Numbered from the stretch's first letter, positions 16,989 through 27,558 are shown. The stretch is 64,000 bases of DNA from JAHEJN01 sp963787285 (GCA_963787285.1 CAWBCM010000011.1:1-64000), one strand, 5' to 3'. The notes: generated from the sequence alone by a model not told the origin. Numbers and translations: made by a program.

Positions 16989-18695
16989 CAGTGGCTCCTC
17001 ACGGTTCGTTCGAGTCCATCGAGCACGCTGTTGAACGACTCCTGCAGGGCATCGAGCGAGTATCGACGCTCCGCCGCAGCACGATTGTGTTCGATGCGGC
17101 CGGTCTGGCTCGTCGGATCGAGCAGGATCGCCGTGAGGCGGTCGAGCAAGTCGTTCGGGAACTCCGCGTGCGGGAACTCGTCGTACTGGATTCGGTGCGT
17201 GTCCTCGAGCTCGAGCCCGACGACCTCGGAGAACACCTCGGCCGGTTCGTAGTGGCTGCACACGATCGGTACGCCTGCGGCGGAGGCCTCCGCAATCGGA
17301 AGGCCGCGCCCCTCGGTCTGGCTCGGGAACACCACCACGTCGGCCAGCTGATAGAAGTCGACGATGCCCATTTCCCTCGACAAGACCGGATGGGTCTGCC
17401 AGCCAGCCGAGAACGCTTGGAACAGGCGCCGGCCGATGGCATCCGGCACCTGATCGAGAACGGCCTGGTACGCGTCCAACACACGCTCGAGGCATGCTCG
17501 GTGCTCAACCGGGACCGGGCCGGTGACGTGCAATGTCAGGGTCATGTCGGGTCGCTGCTCGAACGCGTCGCGGAATGGCGCATGGTGCAAGAGGGCGCCG
17601 ATCATCTCCCAGTTGCGCCAGATCCGCTTGCGCTCGACCACCCGCGTCGGCTGGAGCAGGTACAGCGCCTCGGGTGCGGTGATGTCGAGCATCTGGGCCC
17701 CGTCGAGACCGCAGACCGTGGGCCGTTGTTCGCTCATCCAGGTAGCGGTCTTGTGCCGGAACTGCTCGACCGGCGTCGGTTGGATCGCGGGTTTGCCGCC
17801 GAGGACGTGACTGAGCATGTGACGGAACTCGCGCCGGTCATCGGGCGTACAGGTCCGGAAGAAGTCGGAGTGGAGGCCGGTCCCGATCGTGAACACCGCG
17901 TCGGGTTGGAAGTGGTAGCGGTCGATCAGACGGCGACTCTGCCGTGAGTTGATGTTCACCTGGACCCAGCGACGACCGTTCCACGGGTAGATGCGTTGGA
18001 AGAATCCGAAGAACTCCTCGTTGTCGTGATTGCGGAAGAAGTGGTCGCGGGGGCCCGGCAATTCGCCGGGATTGCGTTTGCATCCGGCCCTTGCCGCCCT
18101 CCCAGTAGAAGTCGTGGTTGTTGCTGATCACGACCCGACCAGTCGTCTCTGCAGCCAGCACGATGGCAAGCCCGAAGGCGACGTTGCCGGGATTCGAGTT
18201 CGTGTTGACTGCGACCAGCAGTTCGATGTCGTGTTCCTCGATGTAGTCAACGAGCTGCTCGGCGAGCGCGAGCGCCTGCCGCCACATCTCGTGGGCGAGC
18301 TCGCTCGACATTTCGCTGCCGGCGGGAAGGTCCTCGTAGAACAGACGGGAGAACCACTTGCCGTCACCCCACTTGTCCCAGCCGTCGGCGCCGGGCAACT
18401 CGAATCGCTGCCACGATGGTTCGAGCACGGCGTCGACCCTGTCGCCGAAGTTGCCGGCCAGGCAATGGATCGGCACGCCGGGCAGGAGATTCTCGAAACA
18501 CTGCGCGTACTTGGCGATCTCCATGGATACGCCGTCGATGTCGTAGGCGAACGTGATGAAGGCAATACCACGGGCGATCGTGGCGCGAAAGTCGGCCGGC
18601 CACGGTTCGTGATGATGCCGGGCCAGGTCGTCGAGGATGGCGCTGATGCCCTTGCCGTTGTCGATGTCCCGTCGTTGAAGGTCCTCGATGCGCAT
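16988..18695 (-). CDS. Large GT4-like glycosyltransferase (one frameshift)
   Basis: About 569 residues when a single extra base is removed near 18049-18058, a GGGGGCCC run. The N-terminal part includes AFITFAYDIDGVSMEIAKYA and VVISNNHDFYWEGGKGR. The C-terminal part has VVVFPSQTEGRGLPIAEASA, the GT4 nucleotide-sugar motif, and VPIVCSHYEPAEVF. At about 570 residues it is longer than ordinary GT4 enzymes because of an extended acceptor-side domain. ATG 18695 has a GGGGAG site. It is coupled to the next glycosyltransferase by TGATG and divergent from a third at 18823. Confidence 0.78.
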
Positions 18696-18822
18696 CTGCT
18701 CCCCGGCTCTCTCGGTTTCCGTGGCACCGCGACCCGATGACTTTCGGTGAACACGCCGTAGCCTCCGCCGTTGGCGGACGTTGCCAAACTAATATGTCGA
18801 CGATCGAGGTCGATAACGCACT

Positions 18823-20088
18823 ATGAGGATCGGAATCGTCATCGGTCGGATCGGCGGTGTCGACGGCGTTGCCCTCGAGACCGAGAAGTGGGTGGCCGTG
18901 CTTCGGCGACTCGGTCACGACGTTCGTATTCTGGCCGGCGAACTCGAGTCGGAGTTTCCCGGCGTCACCGTGCTGCCCGAGCTCGGGTTCTTGCATCCGG
19001 CGACCATCCGCGAGCAGGACGATGCGTTCTTCGTCCAGGACGCCGACGAACGCGAGCTGATCTCGCGGTTGCGACGCGATGCCGACCACATCGAACGGCA
19101 GATACTCAGCTGGTTGACGACGACCGGCATCGACTTGTTGATCACGCAGAACTCGACGACGCTTCCCTGCCACCTGACGATGGGCATGGCGCTCAAGCGG
19201 GTGATCGAGCGCACCGGCATACCGACGATTGCCCACGAGCACGACTTCCATTGGGAGCGCGGGGATCGCTACCACACGCGGTTCGAGGGCGTACGCAACA
19301 TCATCGCTGAGTGTTTCCCCCCCGATCTGCCGAACATGACCCACGTGGTGATCAACAGTCACTGTCGCGACTCGCTGCGACACGAGCGCCACATCGAAGC
19401 CCACGTGATTCCGAACGTCATGGACTTCGAAGCCGGATTCGGCCAACGTGACGCCTTCAATCGAGACCTCCCCGACGTGATCGGCTTGCGCCGAGACGAC
19501 ATCGCCTTGTTCCAGGTAACGCGCATCGTTCGCCGCAAAGGCATCGAGACGGCAATCGAGCTCGTCGAGCGACTCGACGACCCTCGCGTCAAGCTCGTCA
19601 TCACCGGACCCACGACCGATGACCACCAGGAGGGCTACTTCCGCGAGCTGCGCGCACGCTCGGAGAAGCTCCGCCGGCCCGATCAGGTCCAGTTCTGCGC
19701 GCACCGGTTCGGCAACGCTCGCATCGCCGCCAACGGCAGTGAGCCAGTCTTCTCGCTGTCCGACGCGTACGCCCACGCCCACGCCTGCACCTACTTCAGC
19801 CGCTACGAGGGCTTCGGTAATGCCTTCGTCGAAGCGGTCGCGGCCCGGGTACCGATCTTCGTGAACAACTACCGGCCGGTCTACTGGCCCGACATCGGCT
19901 CCAAGGGCTTCAAGACCGTCCAGATCGAGGACAACCAGCTCACCGACGAGGCGGTCGACGAAGTCCGGGCGGTGCTCACCGATCCCGAGCACCGCGCCGA
20001 GATCGCCGACTTCAACTTCGAGCTCGGTCGTCAGCACTTCTCCTACGACGTCCTCGCCCGGCACCTCGAGGCCTTGCTCGCCGCCTGA
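18823..20088 (+). CDS. GT4-family glycosyltransferase
   Basis: An intact 421-residue enzyme. The N-terminus MRIGIVIGRIGGVDGVALET is the usual GT-B glycine loop. The middle has VTRIVRRKGIETAIELVERL and KLVITGPTTDD. The donor site is YFSRYEGFGNAFVEAVAARV, with the E-x7-E motif. EHDFHWERG echoes NHDFYWEGG in the divergent neighbour at 16988-18695, suggesting that the two are related and act in one pathway. The product could be a compatible solute or envelope glycoconjugate; the sequence does not decide. The 127-base gap to the divergent gene is the likely promoter region. Confidence 0.88.
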   Translation: MRIGIVIGRIGGVDGVALETEKWVAVLRRLGHDVRILAGELESEFPGVTVLPELGFLHPATIREQDDAFFVQDADERELISRLRRDADHIERQILSWLTTTGIDLLITQNSTTLPCHLTMGMALKRVIERTGIPTIAHEHDFHWERGDRYHTRFEGVRNIIAECFPPDLPNMTHVVINSHCRDSLRHERHIEAHVIPNVMDFEAGFGQRDAFNRDLPDVIGLRRDDIALFQVTRIVRRKGIETAIELVERLDDPRVKLVITGPTTDDHQEGYFRELRARSEKLRRPDQVQFCAHRFGNARIAANGSEPVFSLSDAYAHAHACTYFSRYEGFGNAFVEAVAARVPIFVNNYRPVYWPDIGSKGFKTVQIEDNQLTDEAVDEVRAVLTDPEHRAEIADFNFELGRQHFSYDVLARHLEALLAA

Positions 20089-20156
20089 GCCCATTCGACG
20101 GACTGATCCCGGCCACCGGCGGGTGTGTCGCGGGCGCGCGACCTGCGGTTTCTTTG

Positions 20157-20230
20157 TCGGGACGACTGGATTTGAACCAGCGACCCCCTGCTCCCAAAGC
20201 AGGTGCGCTACCAAGCTGCGCCACGTCCCG
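20157..20230 (-). tRNA. tRNA-Pro (TGG anticodon)
   Basis: On the minus strand, acceptor CGGGACG pairs with CGTCCCG. The anticodon stem CCTGC/GCAGG encloses TTTGGGA with anticodon TGG, and the T loop is TTCAAAT. The discriminator is A and CCA is not encoded. The rest of 20089-20414 holds no gene I can support. Confidence 0.95.
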
Positions 20231-20420
20231 TGCTGGTGGAACTGCAGGTGAGGACCGTATCCGAATACCGGCCCGACCGGCGAGATCGGGTCACACAAGG
20301 GGTTGCCCGTGGTCGCCGGCGCACCCGACACGGCTCAAGGCGACGCCGTTGCGGCCGATCCTCAATTGGGAAAGCCCTTCGCAGTAGTCTCGCAACTGAC
20401 GCAACCCCGGAGAGATGGCC

Positions 20421-21860
20421 ATGAGAGATCGGATTGTCGCGATCGCGACTGCGTTGGTGGTGGCGGCGAGCGCAATGATCAGTGCCCAAGGCGCTGGGGC
20501 CCAGGACGACGGCTGGACCCCCGACCTCGCGGCGGCCTCCGACGAGACCGTCCACCCCGGAGGCGAAGTGACCGCCTCGGTCGCGGATGCCGCCCTCACC
20601 CCGCCCGTCGTCAACGGCGATTTCGAGACCGGCAACCTCGCCGGCTGGACGGCGATCAACGGCGACCTCGACCCGGAGGCCGAATACCCAGTGTCGCTCT
20701 ACACCGGTGCAGTTTCCTGCCCCACCGGGATCCCCGGCTTGCTCGTCCTACCCGCCCCTACGGGAACCTTCGGCGCGTGCTTCGCCCAAGACCAGGTGAC
20801 CCGGCACATCCTCTACCAAGACCTTGCGCTGTCGGGCAATGATCTCTGCGTTGCCCGCTTCGACCACTGGTACTTCAACAACTTCACGGATTGGCTCCCC
20901 GGTCCCCTCGACCTGACCGACTCGGTCCAGATGTACCGCGTCGACGTCGTCGACCCCGCCGCTGCGGTCGACTCGACCGCCCCGGGCGACGTGCTGGTCC
21001 CCGTGTTCGTGCCCCAGCCGGGCGATCCGCTCACCCCTGGTGCCGACTTCGTGTCGGTCGAGGTCGACCTCAGCCAGTTCCGGGGTCAGACGGTCCGCCT
21101 GCGCTTCCTGCAGGCCAACACCAGCCAGTTGCAGTCCGTGGCCATCGACAACGTGACTCTCGAATGCATGGAGCTGCAATCGAGGATCTTCGTGTCGAAC
21201 CGGCTCGCCTCGGGACTTGCGCAGTCCAGCTTCTTGTTCGGTACGCCCACCAGTGCGATCGTCACCGGCGACTGGGACGGCAGCGGAGCCGATGGCTTCG
21301 GGTCGCGTCTCGGCAACCTCGTCACCCTGGCCGACGCCGTGGGCAACCCGATTCAGACCGTCGCGTACGGCAAGGCGTCCGACACCATGCTGGCCGGCGA
21401 CTGGAACGCCGATGGCACCGCCACGCTGGCCGTGCGGCGAGGAAACGTCTACTACCTGAAGAACACGATCGCGCCGGGTGAGGCCGACATCGTCTTCGGC
21501 TTCGGCACAGCCGACGACGAGGTGTTCGTCGGCGACTTCAACGGCAACGGCCAGGACACCTTTGCGGTGCGGCGCGGCAACGTCTTCTACGTGCGCAACT
21601 CGCTCACCTCGGGCGTCGCCGACGTGGTGTTCGCCTTCGGCCAGGCCGGCGACGATGTCCTGGTCGGCGATTTCGACGGCGACGGGACCGACTCGTTCGC
21701 CGTACGCCGGGGGAACCTGATCTTCATCAGCAACGACTTCCAACCCGGCCCGGCCGAATCCGTGATCGGCTTCGGTCGGCCGAGCGACCACTTCCTGGTC
21801 GGCGACTTCGACGGCGACGGGGTCGACACGTTCGCCGTCCGCCGTCTCGAGCTGAAGTAG
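20421..21860 (+). CDS. Secreted protein with FG-GAP/VCBS-like repeats, copy 1
   Basis: A 479-residue exported protein. The signal peptide (RIVAIATALVVAASAMIS) is followed by an N-terminal jelly-roll-like domain, VVNGDFETGNLAGW to AIDNVTLECM, similar to carbohydrate-binding or choice-of-anchor modules. From about residue 250 come four full and one partial repeat of about 45 residues, each with GDWDGxGxDxF or GDFDGDGxD, then AVRRGN and a YG/FG turn. The aspartate-rich loops look calcium-binding. The same repeat domain recurs in the genes at 25410 and 54965. ATG 20421 has GGAG eight bases upstream; ATG 20415 is too close to it. Confidence 0.82.
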   Translation: MRDRIVAIATALVVAASAMISAQGAGAQDDGWTPDLAAASDETVHPGGEVTASVADAALTPPVVNGDFETGNLAGWTAINGDLDPEAEYPVSLYTGAVSCPTGIPGLLVLPAPTGTFGACFAQDQVTRHILYQDLALSGNDLCVARFDHWYFNNFTDWLPGPLDLTDSVQMYRVDVVDPAAAVDSTAPGDVLVPVFVPQPGDPLTPGADFVSVEVDLSQFRGQTVRLRFLQANTSQLQSVAIDNVTLECMELQSRIFVSNRLASGLAQSSFLFGTPTSAIVTGDWDGSGADGFGSRLGNLVTLADAVGNPIQTVAYGKASDTMLAGDWNADGTATLAVRRGNVYYLKNTIAPGEADIVFGFGTADDEVFVGDFNGNGQDTFAVRRGNVFYVRNSLTSGVADVVFAFGQAGDDVLVGDFDGDGTDSFAVRRGNLIFISNDFQPGPAESVIGFGRPSDHFLVGDFDGDGVDTFAVRRLELK

Positions 21861-21866
21861 CGCACC

Positions 21867-23531
21867 TCAGTCCGCCGGCACTCCCTCGGCGCTCGACGCG
21901 CTGTCGGCGGCCAGGCGGGTGGCCGACCACAGCCCCGGTCCGATCGGGAGCCAGAACGCGAACACTCGATGGGCAACGACGCCCAACAGGGCGATCTCGA
22001 TGGGTACGCCCACCGCGCGGAGGGTGAAGGTGGTTGCGGCATCGACCCCGCCCGTCGCCAGGAAGGGGATCGGCACGGCCTGGGCCAGATACCCGGTGGT
22101 GTAGGCGACGACGAGCAGCGCGAGTTCGACCGACGCCCCGAACGCATGCAGAGCGGCCCACAGGCTCAACAGGTCCCCGAGCCAGTACAGACCGGCCCAG
22201 GCCAAGAGCGGGCGGCCCGATCGAGAGCCGACCACTCGTCGCGTCCAGCCGGCTGCGGCCACGCCGACCGACAGCGCCGCTCGAAAACCCCGTTGATGTT
22301 CGTCGGTCCACCGCTCGATCCGCGCCTCGGCGGTGAACCATCGAGCGACCAGAACGATGACGGGAAACGCAACGACCCATCCCACCGCCATTCCTCGGGC
22401 GTGGTCGGCGCCGATCAGCGCGAGCACACCGGCAGCGAACCCGATGACCCCGAACACGAGATACACGGTCGTATTGAGCCCGATGAGGCGAATGGCCGCC
22501 TCGCGGCGCGAGAAGCGCAGGCGACGCAGCGCCCAGTAGGTGAAGGCGAGACCGGCAGCACCGCCGGCCGCGACCAGTTGTGTGAGGCCGAAGCTGGCAG
22601 CGATCACCCGTAGCGCGAACCGGTTCTCCACCACCGGCCCGTTCTCGAAGCGCACTGCGGTGCGGAACGCTCCGGCGTAGCCACCGAATACGAGGATCTG
22701 TCCGACGACACACAGCGCCAGCCATGGCCAGCTCGCGTCTTGCACCACCTCACCAACGGCGGTGAACCCGGCCAGACGCCCGATGCCGGTGATGAGGGCG
22801 GCCGCGACCAGCAGCGCAACGGCCACGCTCAGGGCGATTCGGCGCGGTTCGAGGCGCGGGGCGGCGTCGGTCACCGCGTGCAGCCATCGGGCTCCCGCCC
22901 CCAGCGCAGCTCCGGCCACGACGTCGGCCACGTAGTGATTGGCGGTGGTGACGACGACCGCCGCGACCGCGGCCGGGTAGAGCCTCCATCCGACACGACC
23001 GGTTCGGGTGCGCGCACCAGCTGCGATTCCCCAGCCGGTGACCACGGCGAAGGCCACGTGGTGACTGGGCATGGCCGCGATGGGGTTGTAGAAGCGAACC
23101 AGTCCCGGGTACTGCAGATCGACTCCGCTCTCCCGCAGCGTGTCGGTGAAATCGTCACGGGTCCGCGGGGGTGCGGTCGGGAAAGCGAGGAAGAAGGGCA
23201 GTGCGCCGGTGAGCGTCAGCGCCGCCGCTCGCCTTTCTCGCCGGAATCTCGGATCGGCGGTGCGGTACAGAGCGATCAGCCAACCCACGCTCAGGGCCAC
23301 GTTGCCGAGGGCGTACCCGGCGTTCAGCACCCTCACTGCCGCCGGTGCCCGCAGGGCCAGTCGTTGCGCGTGGCGTTCCGCGCTCACGCCGAAACGCTCC
23401 TCCGCGTCGATGATCCGCTGCGCGTTTCTTCTGGCCCGGGCTCGTCCGTCGTCGTTCCAGACGGCCCGCCTCACGGCGAGGTACGCCGCGTAGCTCCCCA
23501 GCCCTATCGCCACCTCGCGTCCAGCCGTCAC
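21867..23531 (-). CDS. PAP2 phosphatase domain fused to UPF0104/LPG-synthase-type membrane domain
   Basis: A 554-residue membrane protein with two domains. The N-terminal half is PAP2-like: MPSHHVAFAVVTGWG and ANHYVADVVAGAALG supply the P-S-H and H-x3-D motifs of the inositol phosphotransferase type. The C-terminal half (about 260-554) is a YbhN/UPF0104-type multi-helix domain, as in lysylphosphatidylglycerol synthase membrane regions, with FGGYAGAFRTAV and a late IPFLATGGVDAATTF. A lipid-modifying or lipid-transport role is inferred. The GTG start overlaps the stop of the acyltransferase gene as GTGA, fixing the start and separating two proteins that would otherwise read as one 889-residue fusion. 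Confidence 0.82.
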   Translation of the reverse strand: MTAGREVAIGLGSYAAYLAVRRAVWNDDGRARARRNAQRIIDAEERFGVSAERHAQRLALRAPAAVRVLNAGYALGNVALSVGWLIALYRTADPRFRRERRAAALTLTGALPFFLAFPTAPPRTRDDFTDTLRESGVDLQYPGLVRFYNPIAAMPSHHVAFAVVTGWGIAAGARTRTGRVGWRLYPAAVAAVVVTTANHYVADVVAGAALGAGARWLHAVTDAAPRLEPRRIALSVAVALLVAAALITGIGRLAGFTAVGEVVQDASWPWLALCVVGQILVFGGYAGAFRTAVRFENGPVVENRFALRVIAASFGLTQLVAAGGAAGLAFTYWALRRLRFSRREAAIRLIGLNTTVYLVFGVIGFAAGVLALIGADHARGMAVGWVVAFPVIVLVARWFTAEARIERWTDEHQRGFRAALSVGVAAAGWTRRVVGSRSGRPLLAWAGLYWLGDLLSLWAALHAFGASVELALLVVAYTTGYLAQAVPIPFLATGGVDAATTFTLRAVGVPIEIALLGVVAHRVFAFWLPIGPGLWSATRLAADSASSAEGVPAD

Positions 23532-24437
23532 GGCGTGGTCCACCGGATCGGATACGAGGCCGACCAGTGGTCGGGGTGGGCCCGGATCGTTCCGGACCAC
23601 TGGTCGGCGAGCGCTTGCAGCAGTTGTCGCTCGCCGGTCGGCGCCGCTGCCGGGCGCCGGTGGGGGCAGCGGTGGGTCGACGGTGATCTGCCATCGTCGA
23701 GGCCCGAGGGGCAGCACCGTGAAGCCGACGACCGGCGACTGTGCGAGCCGGGCCAGGGTCGCGACCCCTGCGGCGAGTTCGGCCTCGGCGTCGAGGAACC
23801 GCACCCGGTGGCGGGTTCCCGCGTCGGCGCCGTCGTCGGCGAGAAGGAGGAGGCACTCACCTGTGCGCAGCCGATGCGCCGCGGTGAGCGCGGCCCGGGA
23901 GCGATACAGGATGTCGAGGCCGGCCCCGACCCGGGCGTGTTCGATCGCCCAGGCCAGCCAGTCGTCGGCGACGATCACTGCGGTACGGACGGGAAGAACG
24001 GCCGCCGGCACCGCAGTTGCCACCTCCCAACCGCCGATGTGGGTGCCGACGAGGATCATGCCGGCTCCCTCGGCCGCCGTTCGTTGCGCATGTTCCAGCC
24101 CGTCGAAGGTGGTGGTCGCCAGGAGCTCGTCGGGCCGGCCGAGCGCCCAGAGCAGGTCGGCCGATCGCCGCGCTTCGTTGAGCATCTCCGCCCGCACCAG
24201 CCGCTTCACGACCCGGCTGTCCGGGTCGGCGCCGACGGCATGGGCGAGATTCGCGGCCAGTCGTCGCCGTTTCTCGGGGCGCAACAACCACTCGAGCGTG
24301 CCACCCACCCTGGCCAGGGTGTGGGCGAGCGACGCCGGGATCCGACAGCCGACCCAGACCGATCCGTCGATGACCTGCGCCAGGATCCGCGCCGCCCTGC
24401 GTCCGCGGCCGAAGGGCGGGCGGGGCGCCACCGTCAC
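23528..24437 (-). CDS. Lysophospholipid/lipid A-type acyltransferase (LpxL-like, one frameshift)
   Basis: About 303 residues after repairing a +1 shift near 23645-23665. The N-terminal region RRRLAANLAHAVGADPDSR is typical of LpxL/HtrB-family acyltransferases. The active-site histidine is in GMILVGTHIGGWEVA. The C-terminal LLQALADQWSGTIRAHPDHW, found in another frame, is the usual family ending and stops at 23528. In actinobacteria such enzymes include the mannoside acyltransferase PatA; the substrate here is not known. Both ends are GTGA overlaps, with the genes at 24434 and 21867, so the three form one coupled operon. Confidence 0.78.
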
Positions 24438-25243
24438 CGGATGGGGTCCAGCGCCTGGAGGTTCAGCTCGAACTGCTCCTCGAGGTGCACGTCGCCGATG
24501 GGCGACGCCGACGTCGTCGAGGTCGACTCGGTCCACCGAACCAGCGCCCGACTGTCGACGGCGAACCAGAGCTCGGCGCTCGAGGTGCCGACGGTGCTGT
24601 CGTCGGTGGAGTCGAGCACGACGCTCACGGTCACGACGTCGACCTCGACGGTGTCACCGGCGACAACCGCCGAGCTGGTGCCGCCTCGCGTGACGGTGAT
24701 CTCCTCGATGAGCGCGTCGGAGCGGCAGTCCGTCGTGGTGCTGTCCTGGCCGGAGATCATCGGAACCGGATCGGGACACGAGTACTCGCGACGGTCGTCC
24801 TGGCCGAAGAACTGGCGATACGACGTGTACGACGGCATCACCAGTTCGTCACCGATCCAACAGAGCTCCCATTGCTCGGACCGTTCGACCAGGGGCGTCC
24901 AGTCGAGGATCACGCCGCACGACCCGGCCCGCACCGTGATCGTGCTCGTGGCCGGGTACTCGTGGGTCGCTCCGGTCAGGGCATCGATGCCCTCCTCGCC
25001 GGTCGTGTCGTAGCGGTAGACGCCGGTTGTGGGCAGCACCTTGTCGGGTCCGACGGTGGCTTCCGGAGCCACCGGAGTCTCGTCACGGAAGTTCGCCACC
25101 GCCTCGGTCACCGGCACCGGGGTCGTGGTGTCGTGCAGCACGAACCGCCACGTGGTCAGCGCGATGATGCCCGTCGCCGCGACCACGGCTGCTGCGATGA
25201 ACAGCGCCCGCCGTCTCCGCCCGCTACCGTCCCCACGAACCAC
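24434..25243 (-). CDS. Single-pass membrane protein of unknown function
   Basis: A 269-residue protein. A short basic N-terminus (RGDGSGRRRR) precedes one membrane helix (LFIAAAVVAATGIIALTTW). The extracellular region begins with a TGVYRYDTTGEEGIDAL segment and carries a few cysteines (AGSCGV, LCWIG, CPDPVP, DCRSD). It looks like a beta-rich envelope domain, but I cannot name a family. GTG 25243 is preceded by GGAGGG. It is the first gene of the coupled operon with the acyltransferase and PAP2-UPF0104 genes. Confidence 0.75.
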   Translation of the reverse strand: MVRGDGSGRRRRALFIAAAVVAATGIIALTTWRFVLHDTTTPVPVTEAVANFRDETPVAPEATVGPDKVLPTTGVYRYDTTGEEGIDALTGATHEYPATSTITVRAGSCGVILDWTPLVERSEQWELCWIGDELVMPSYTSYRQFFGQDDRREYSCPDPVPMISGQDSTTTDCRSDALIEEITVTRGGTSSAVVAGDTVEVDVVTVSVVLDSTDDSTVGTSSAELWFAVDSRALVRWTESTSTTSASPIGDVHLEEQFELNLQALDPIR

Positions 25244-25409
25244 GGTGCCCTCCGTCGAGTGGATGCCGCTCCAGTGTCGACGGGGACCGCGCCGAACGCA
25301 ACCGAGCGGCATGTGCCCGTGCGCGACCTACGAGACAGCACGAGGCGACGACGTGTGATAGGCCTGGTTCGCGACCGAGCGGTCGGTCAGATCCTGGGAG
25401 GATTTCTCG

Positions 25410-27036
25410 ATGCGGGTATTCATTGCAGCTCTTGCCATATTCGCCATGTCGATCGTGGGGCTCACGACCTCGTCGGCCCAAGGCGACACCAAACCACCCG
25501 ACCCCGACGTCGGCGCAACGGCCGATCCGGCGCCATCCGACCCCGACGTCGATTCGATCGTGTCGTCGGCCCCCACGGTGAGGACGAGCGCGACGCGGCC
25601 ACCACCGGTTCGATCAACGTGCCAATTCCTGCGGGTGCGCCCGGCGTATCGTCGGGACCAGCCGACCCGATCGTGATCCCGGTGTCGGTGCCGGGTGTCG
25701 TGACCGACGTCGAGGTCGATCTCCGACTCGACCACACCTGGCGTCGGCGATCTGACCGTCGTGCTCGAGAGCCCCGACGGAACCATGCAGACCATTGTCG
25801 ACCGCATTGGGGCTCCTCCGGGGACGTTCGGCTACAGCGGGAACGACTTCGGCGAGGGCGCCGACGACTGTACCGGCACACCCCTGGTGCTCAGCGACCG
25901 GGCCACCGATCCGATCGCAGGAGCGAACATGCAGCCGGTCGGTCGGCAGCTTCACCCCGGAGAACCCGCTCGCGGTCTTCGACGGCGGGCCCATCGAGGG
26001 CAACTGGACGGTGTCTATCGACGACGTCGCAGGCGCCGACATCGGTGCGGTGTACTGCATCGAGCTGCGTTTCGTTCACTCGGTACCCGGCGCTCCGGTC
26101 AATCCCGAGGCCACCGTCATTCGACACGCAGGTCACGGTGTCGTGGGGTGAGCCCGACCCCGGGCGGCCCGATCACCGGCTACACGGTGACGCCGAGCCC
26201 GGGCGGGGCCACCTGCTCGACCACCGGCGCCCTGTCGTGTGTCGTCACCGGTCTCACCAACAACACGCCGTACACGTTCGCGGTCACGGCGACGAACCCA
26301 GCAGGCACCAGCGATCGCGGCGATGGTCGGTCCGGTCACGCCGGTGCCGTTCCAGTCGCGGATCTTCGTGGCCAACCGGATCGCCTCTGGCCCGGCCGAC
26401 TACAACTTCTTGTTCGGTTCGGTGTTCAGTCGGATCATCTCCGGCGACTGGGACGGCAACGGAACCGACGGCTTCGGGTCGCGAACCGGCAACGTCTACA
26501 CGCTGGTCGACGAACGCGGCAATACGTTCCGGACCGTCGGCTACGGCAAGCCGACCGACACCACCCTGGTCGGCGACTGGAACGCCAACGGCACCGACAC
26601 GCTGGCAGCCCGTCGAGGCAACATCTACTACCTGAAGAACACGATCGCTCCCGGTAACGCCGACATCGTGCTGGGCTACGGCACGGCCGCCGACGAGGTC
26701 TTCGTCGGCGACTGGAACGGAAACGGCCAGGACACCTTCGCCGTTCGCCGTGGAAACGTGTTCTACGTGCGCAACTCGACCACCTCGGGCAACGCCGACA
26801 TCGTGTTCGGCTACGGCAAGGCCGGCGACGAGGTGTTGGTCGGCGACTGGAACCAGGACGGCATCGACACCTTCGCGGTGCGGCGGGGGAACATGATCTT
26901 CATCCGCAACGACTTCCAGCCCGGCCCGGCCACCACGGTGATCGCATACGGCAAGGCCTCCGACGAGCTGCTGGTCGGCGACTGGAACAACAACGGCGTC
27001 GACACCTTCTCGGTCCGCCGCTTCGAGCCCAAGTAG
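25410..27036 (+). CDS. Secreted P-domain/fibronectin protein with FG-GAP-like repeats, copy 2 (several frameshifts)
   Basis: The pieces lie in order across all three frames. They are a signal peptide (MRVFIAALAIFAMSIVGLTT, after GGGAGGA); a proprotein-convertase P-domain (VVTDVEVDLRLDHTW, LESPDGT, GPIEGNWTVSIDDVAGADIG); a fibronectin III-like segment (TPGGPITGYTVTPSPGG, VVTGLTNNTPYTFAV); and from about 26350 an intact run of four and a half repeats of the same kind as in the gene at 20421. At least four indels are needed between 25600 and 26340. It is probably one exported adhesin or enzyme-associated protein of about 540 residues. Sequence error or real decay cannot be told apart here, though the repeat part is perfect. 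Confidence 0.65.
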
Positions 27037-27078
27037 GCCATCGCAACCGAGTAGCCGTGCGGTCGGGTGACCGTGCGG

Positions 27079-27558
27079 CTACTCGAGCGCGCCTTCGACC
27101 TTCACCAGGGCGTCGTCTTCGCTCACGTCGAGGGCGAAGCTCAGCTCGCTCACCAGCACGCTCTTGGCCTTGGTGAACAGCGACTTCTCGCCGGCCGACA
27201 GGCCCTTCTCGCGGTCGCGCAGGGCCAGGTTCCGTACCACCTCGGCCACCTGGTAGACGTCGCCCGACTTGAGCTTCTCCTGGTGGTTCTTGAACCGGCG
27301 GCTCCAGTTGGCCGGTTCGCGGACGTCTCGCTTGCGCAGCACCTCGAAGAGGTCTTCGACGTCTTCGACGCTGATGGGCCAGCGCATGCCGACCTCTTCG
27401 GCCATGTCGACGGGCACCGACAACATCATGTCGCCGTGGGCCATGCGCAGGACGAGGTACTCCTTCGTCTCGCCGAAGGCGGTTTTCTTCTCCGTGCGCT
27501 CGACTACTGCCGCACCATGGTGCGGGTAGACGACACGATCACCGGCTTTGAAGGTCAC
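27079..27558 (-). CDS. carD: CarD-family RNA polymerase-binding regulator
   Basis: A 159-residue transcription factor that binds the beta subunit of RNA polymerase and stabilises open complexes, notably at rRNA promoters. FKAGDRVVYPHHGAAVVE and the KEYLVLRM strand form the CarD/TRCF RNAP-interaction domain. RELPANW-like REPANWSRRFK and the helical C-terminus contain the DNA-minor-groove region. The GTG start has a GAGGAG site. It runs on the same strand as the thioesterase gene, with about 100 bases between them. Confidence 0.95.
   Translation of the reverse strand: MTFKAGDRVVYPHHGAAVVERTEKKTAFGETKEYLVLRMAHGDMMLSVPVDMAEEVGMRWPISVEDVEDLFEVLRKRDVREPANWSRRFKNHQEKLKSGDVYQVAEVVRNLALRDREKGLSAGEKSLFTKAKSVLVSELSFALDVSEDDALVKVEGALE

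Noticed and set aside
21867..24536. A single 889-residue acyltransferase-PAP2-UPF0104 fusion
   Set aside because: The real acyltransferase C-terminus is found in another frame and stops in a GTGA overlap with the next start. The long frame is created by one indel.
22740..25013. 757-codon plus-strand open frame
   Set aside because: Antisense to the PAP2-UPF0104 operon, with Arg/His/Gly-rich composition and no domains.
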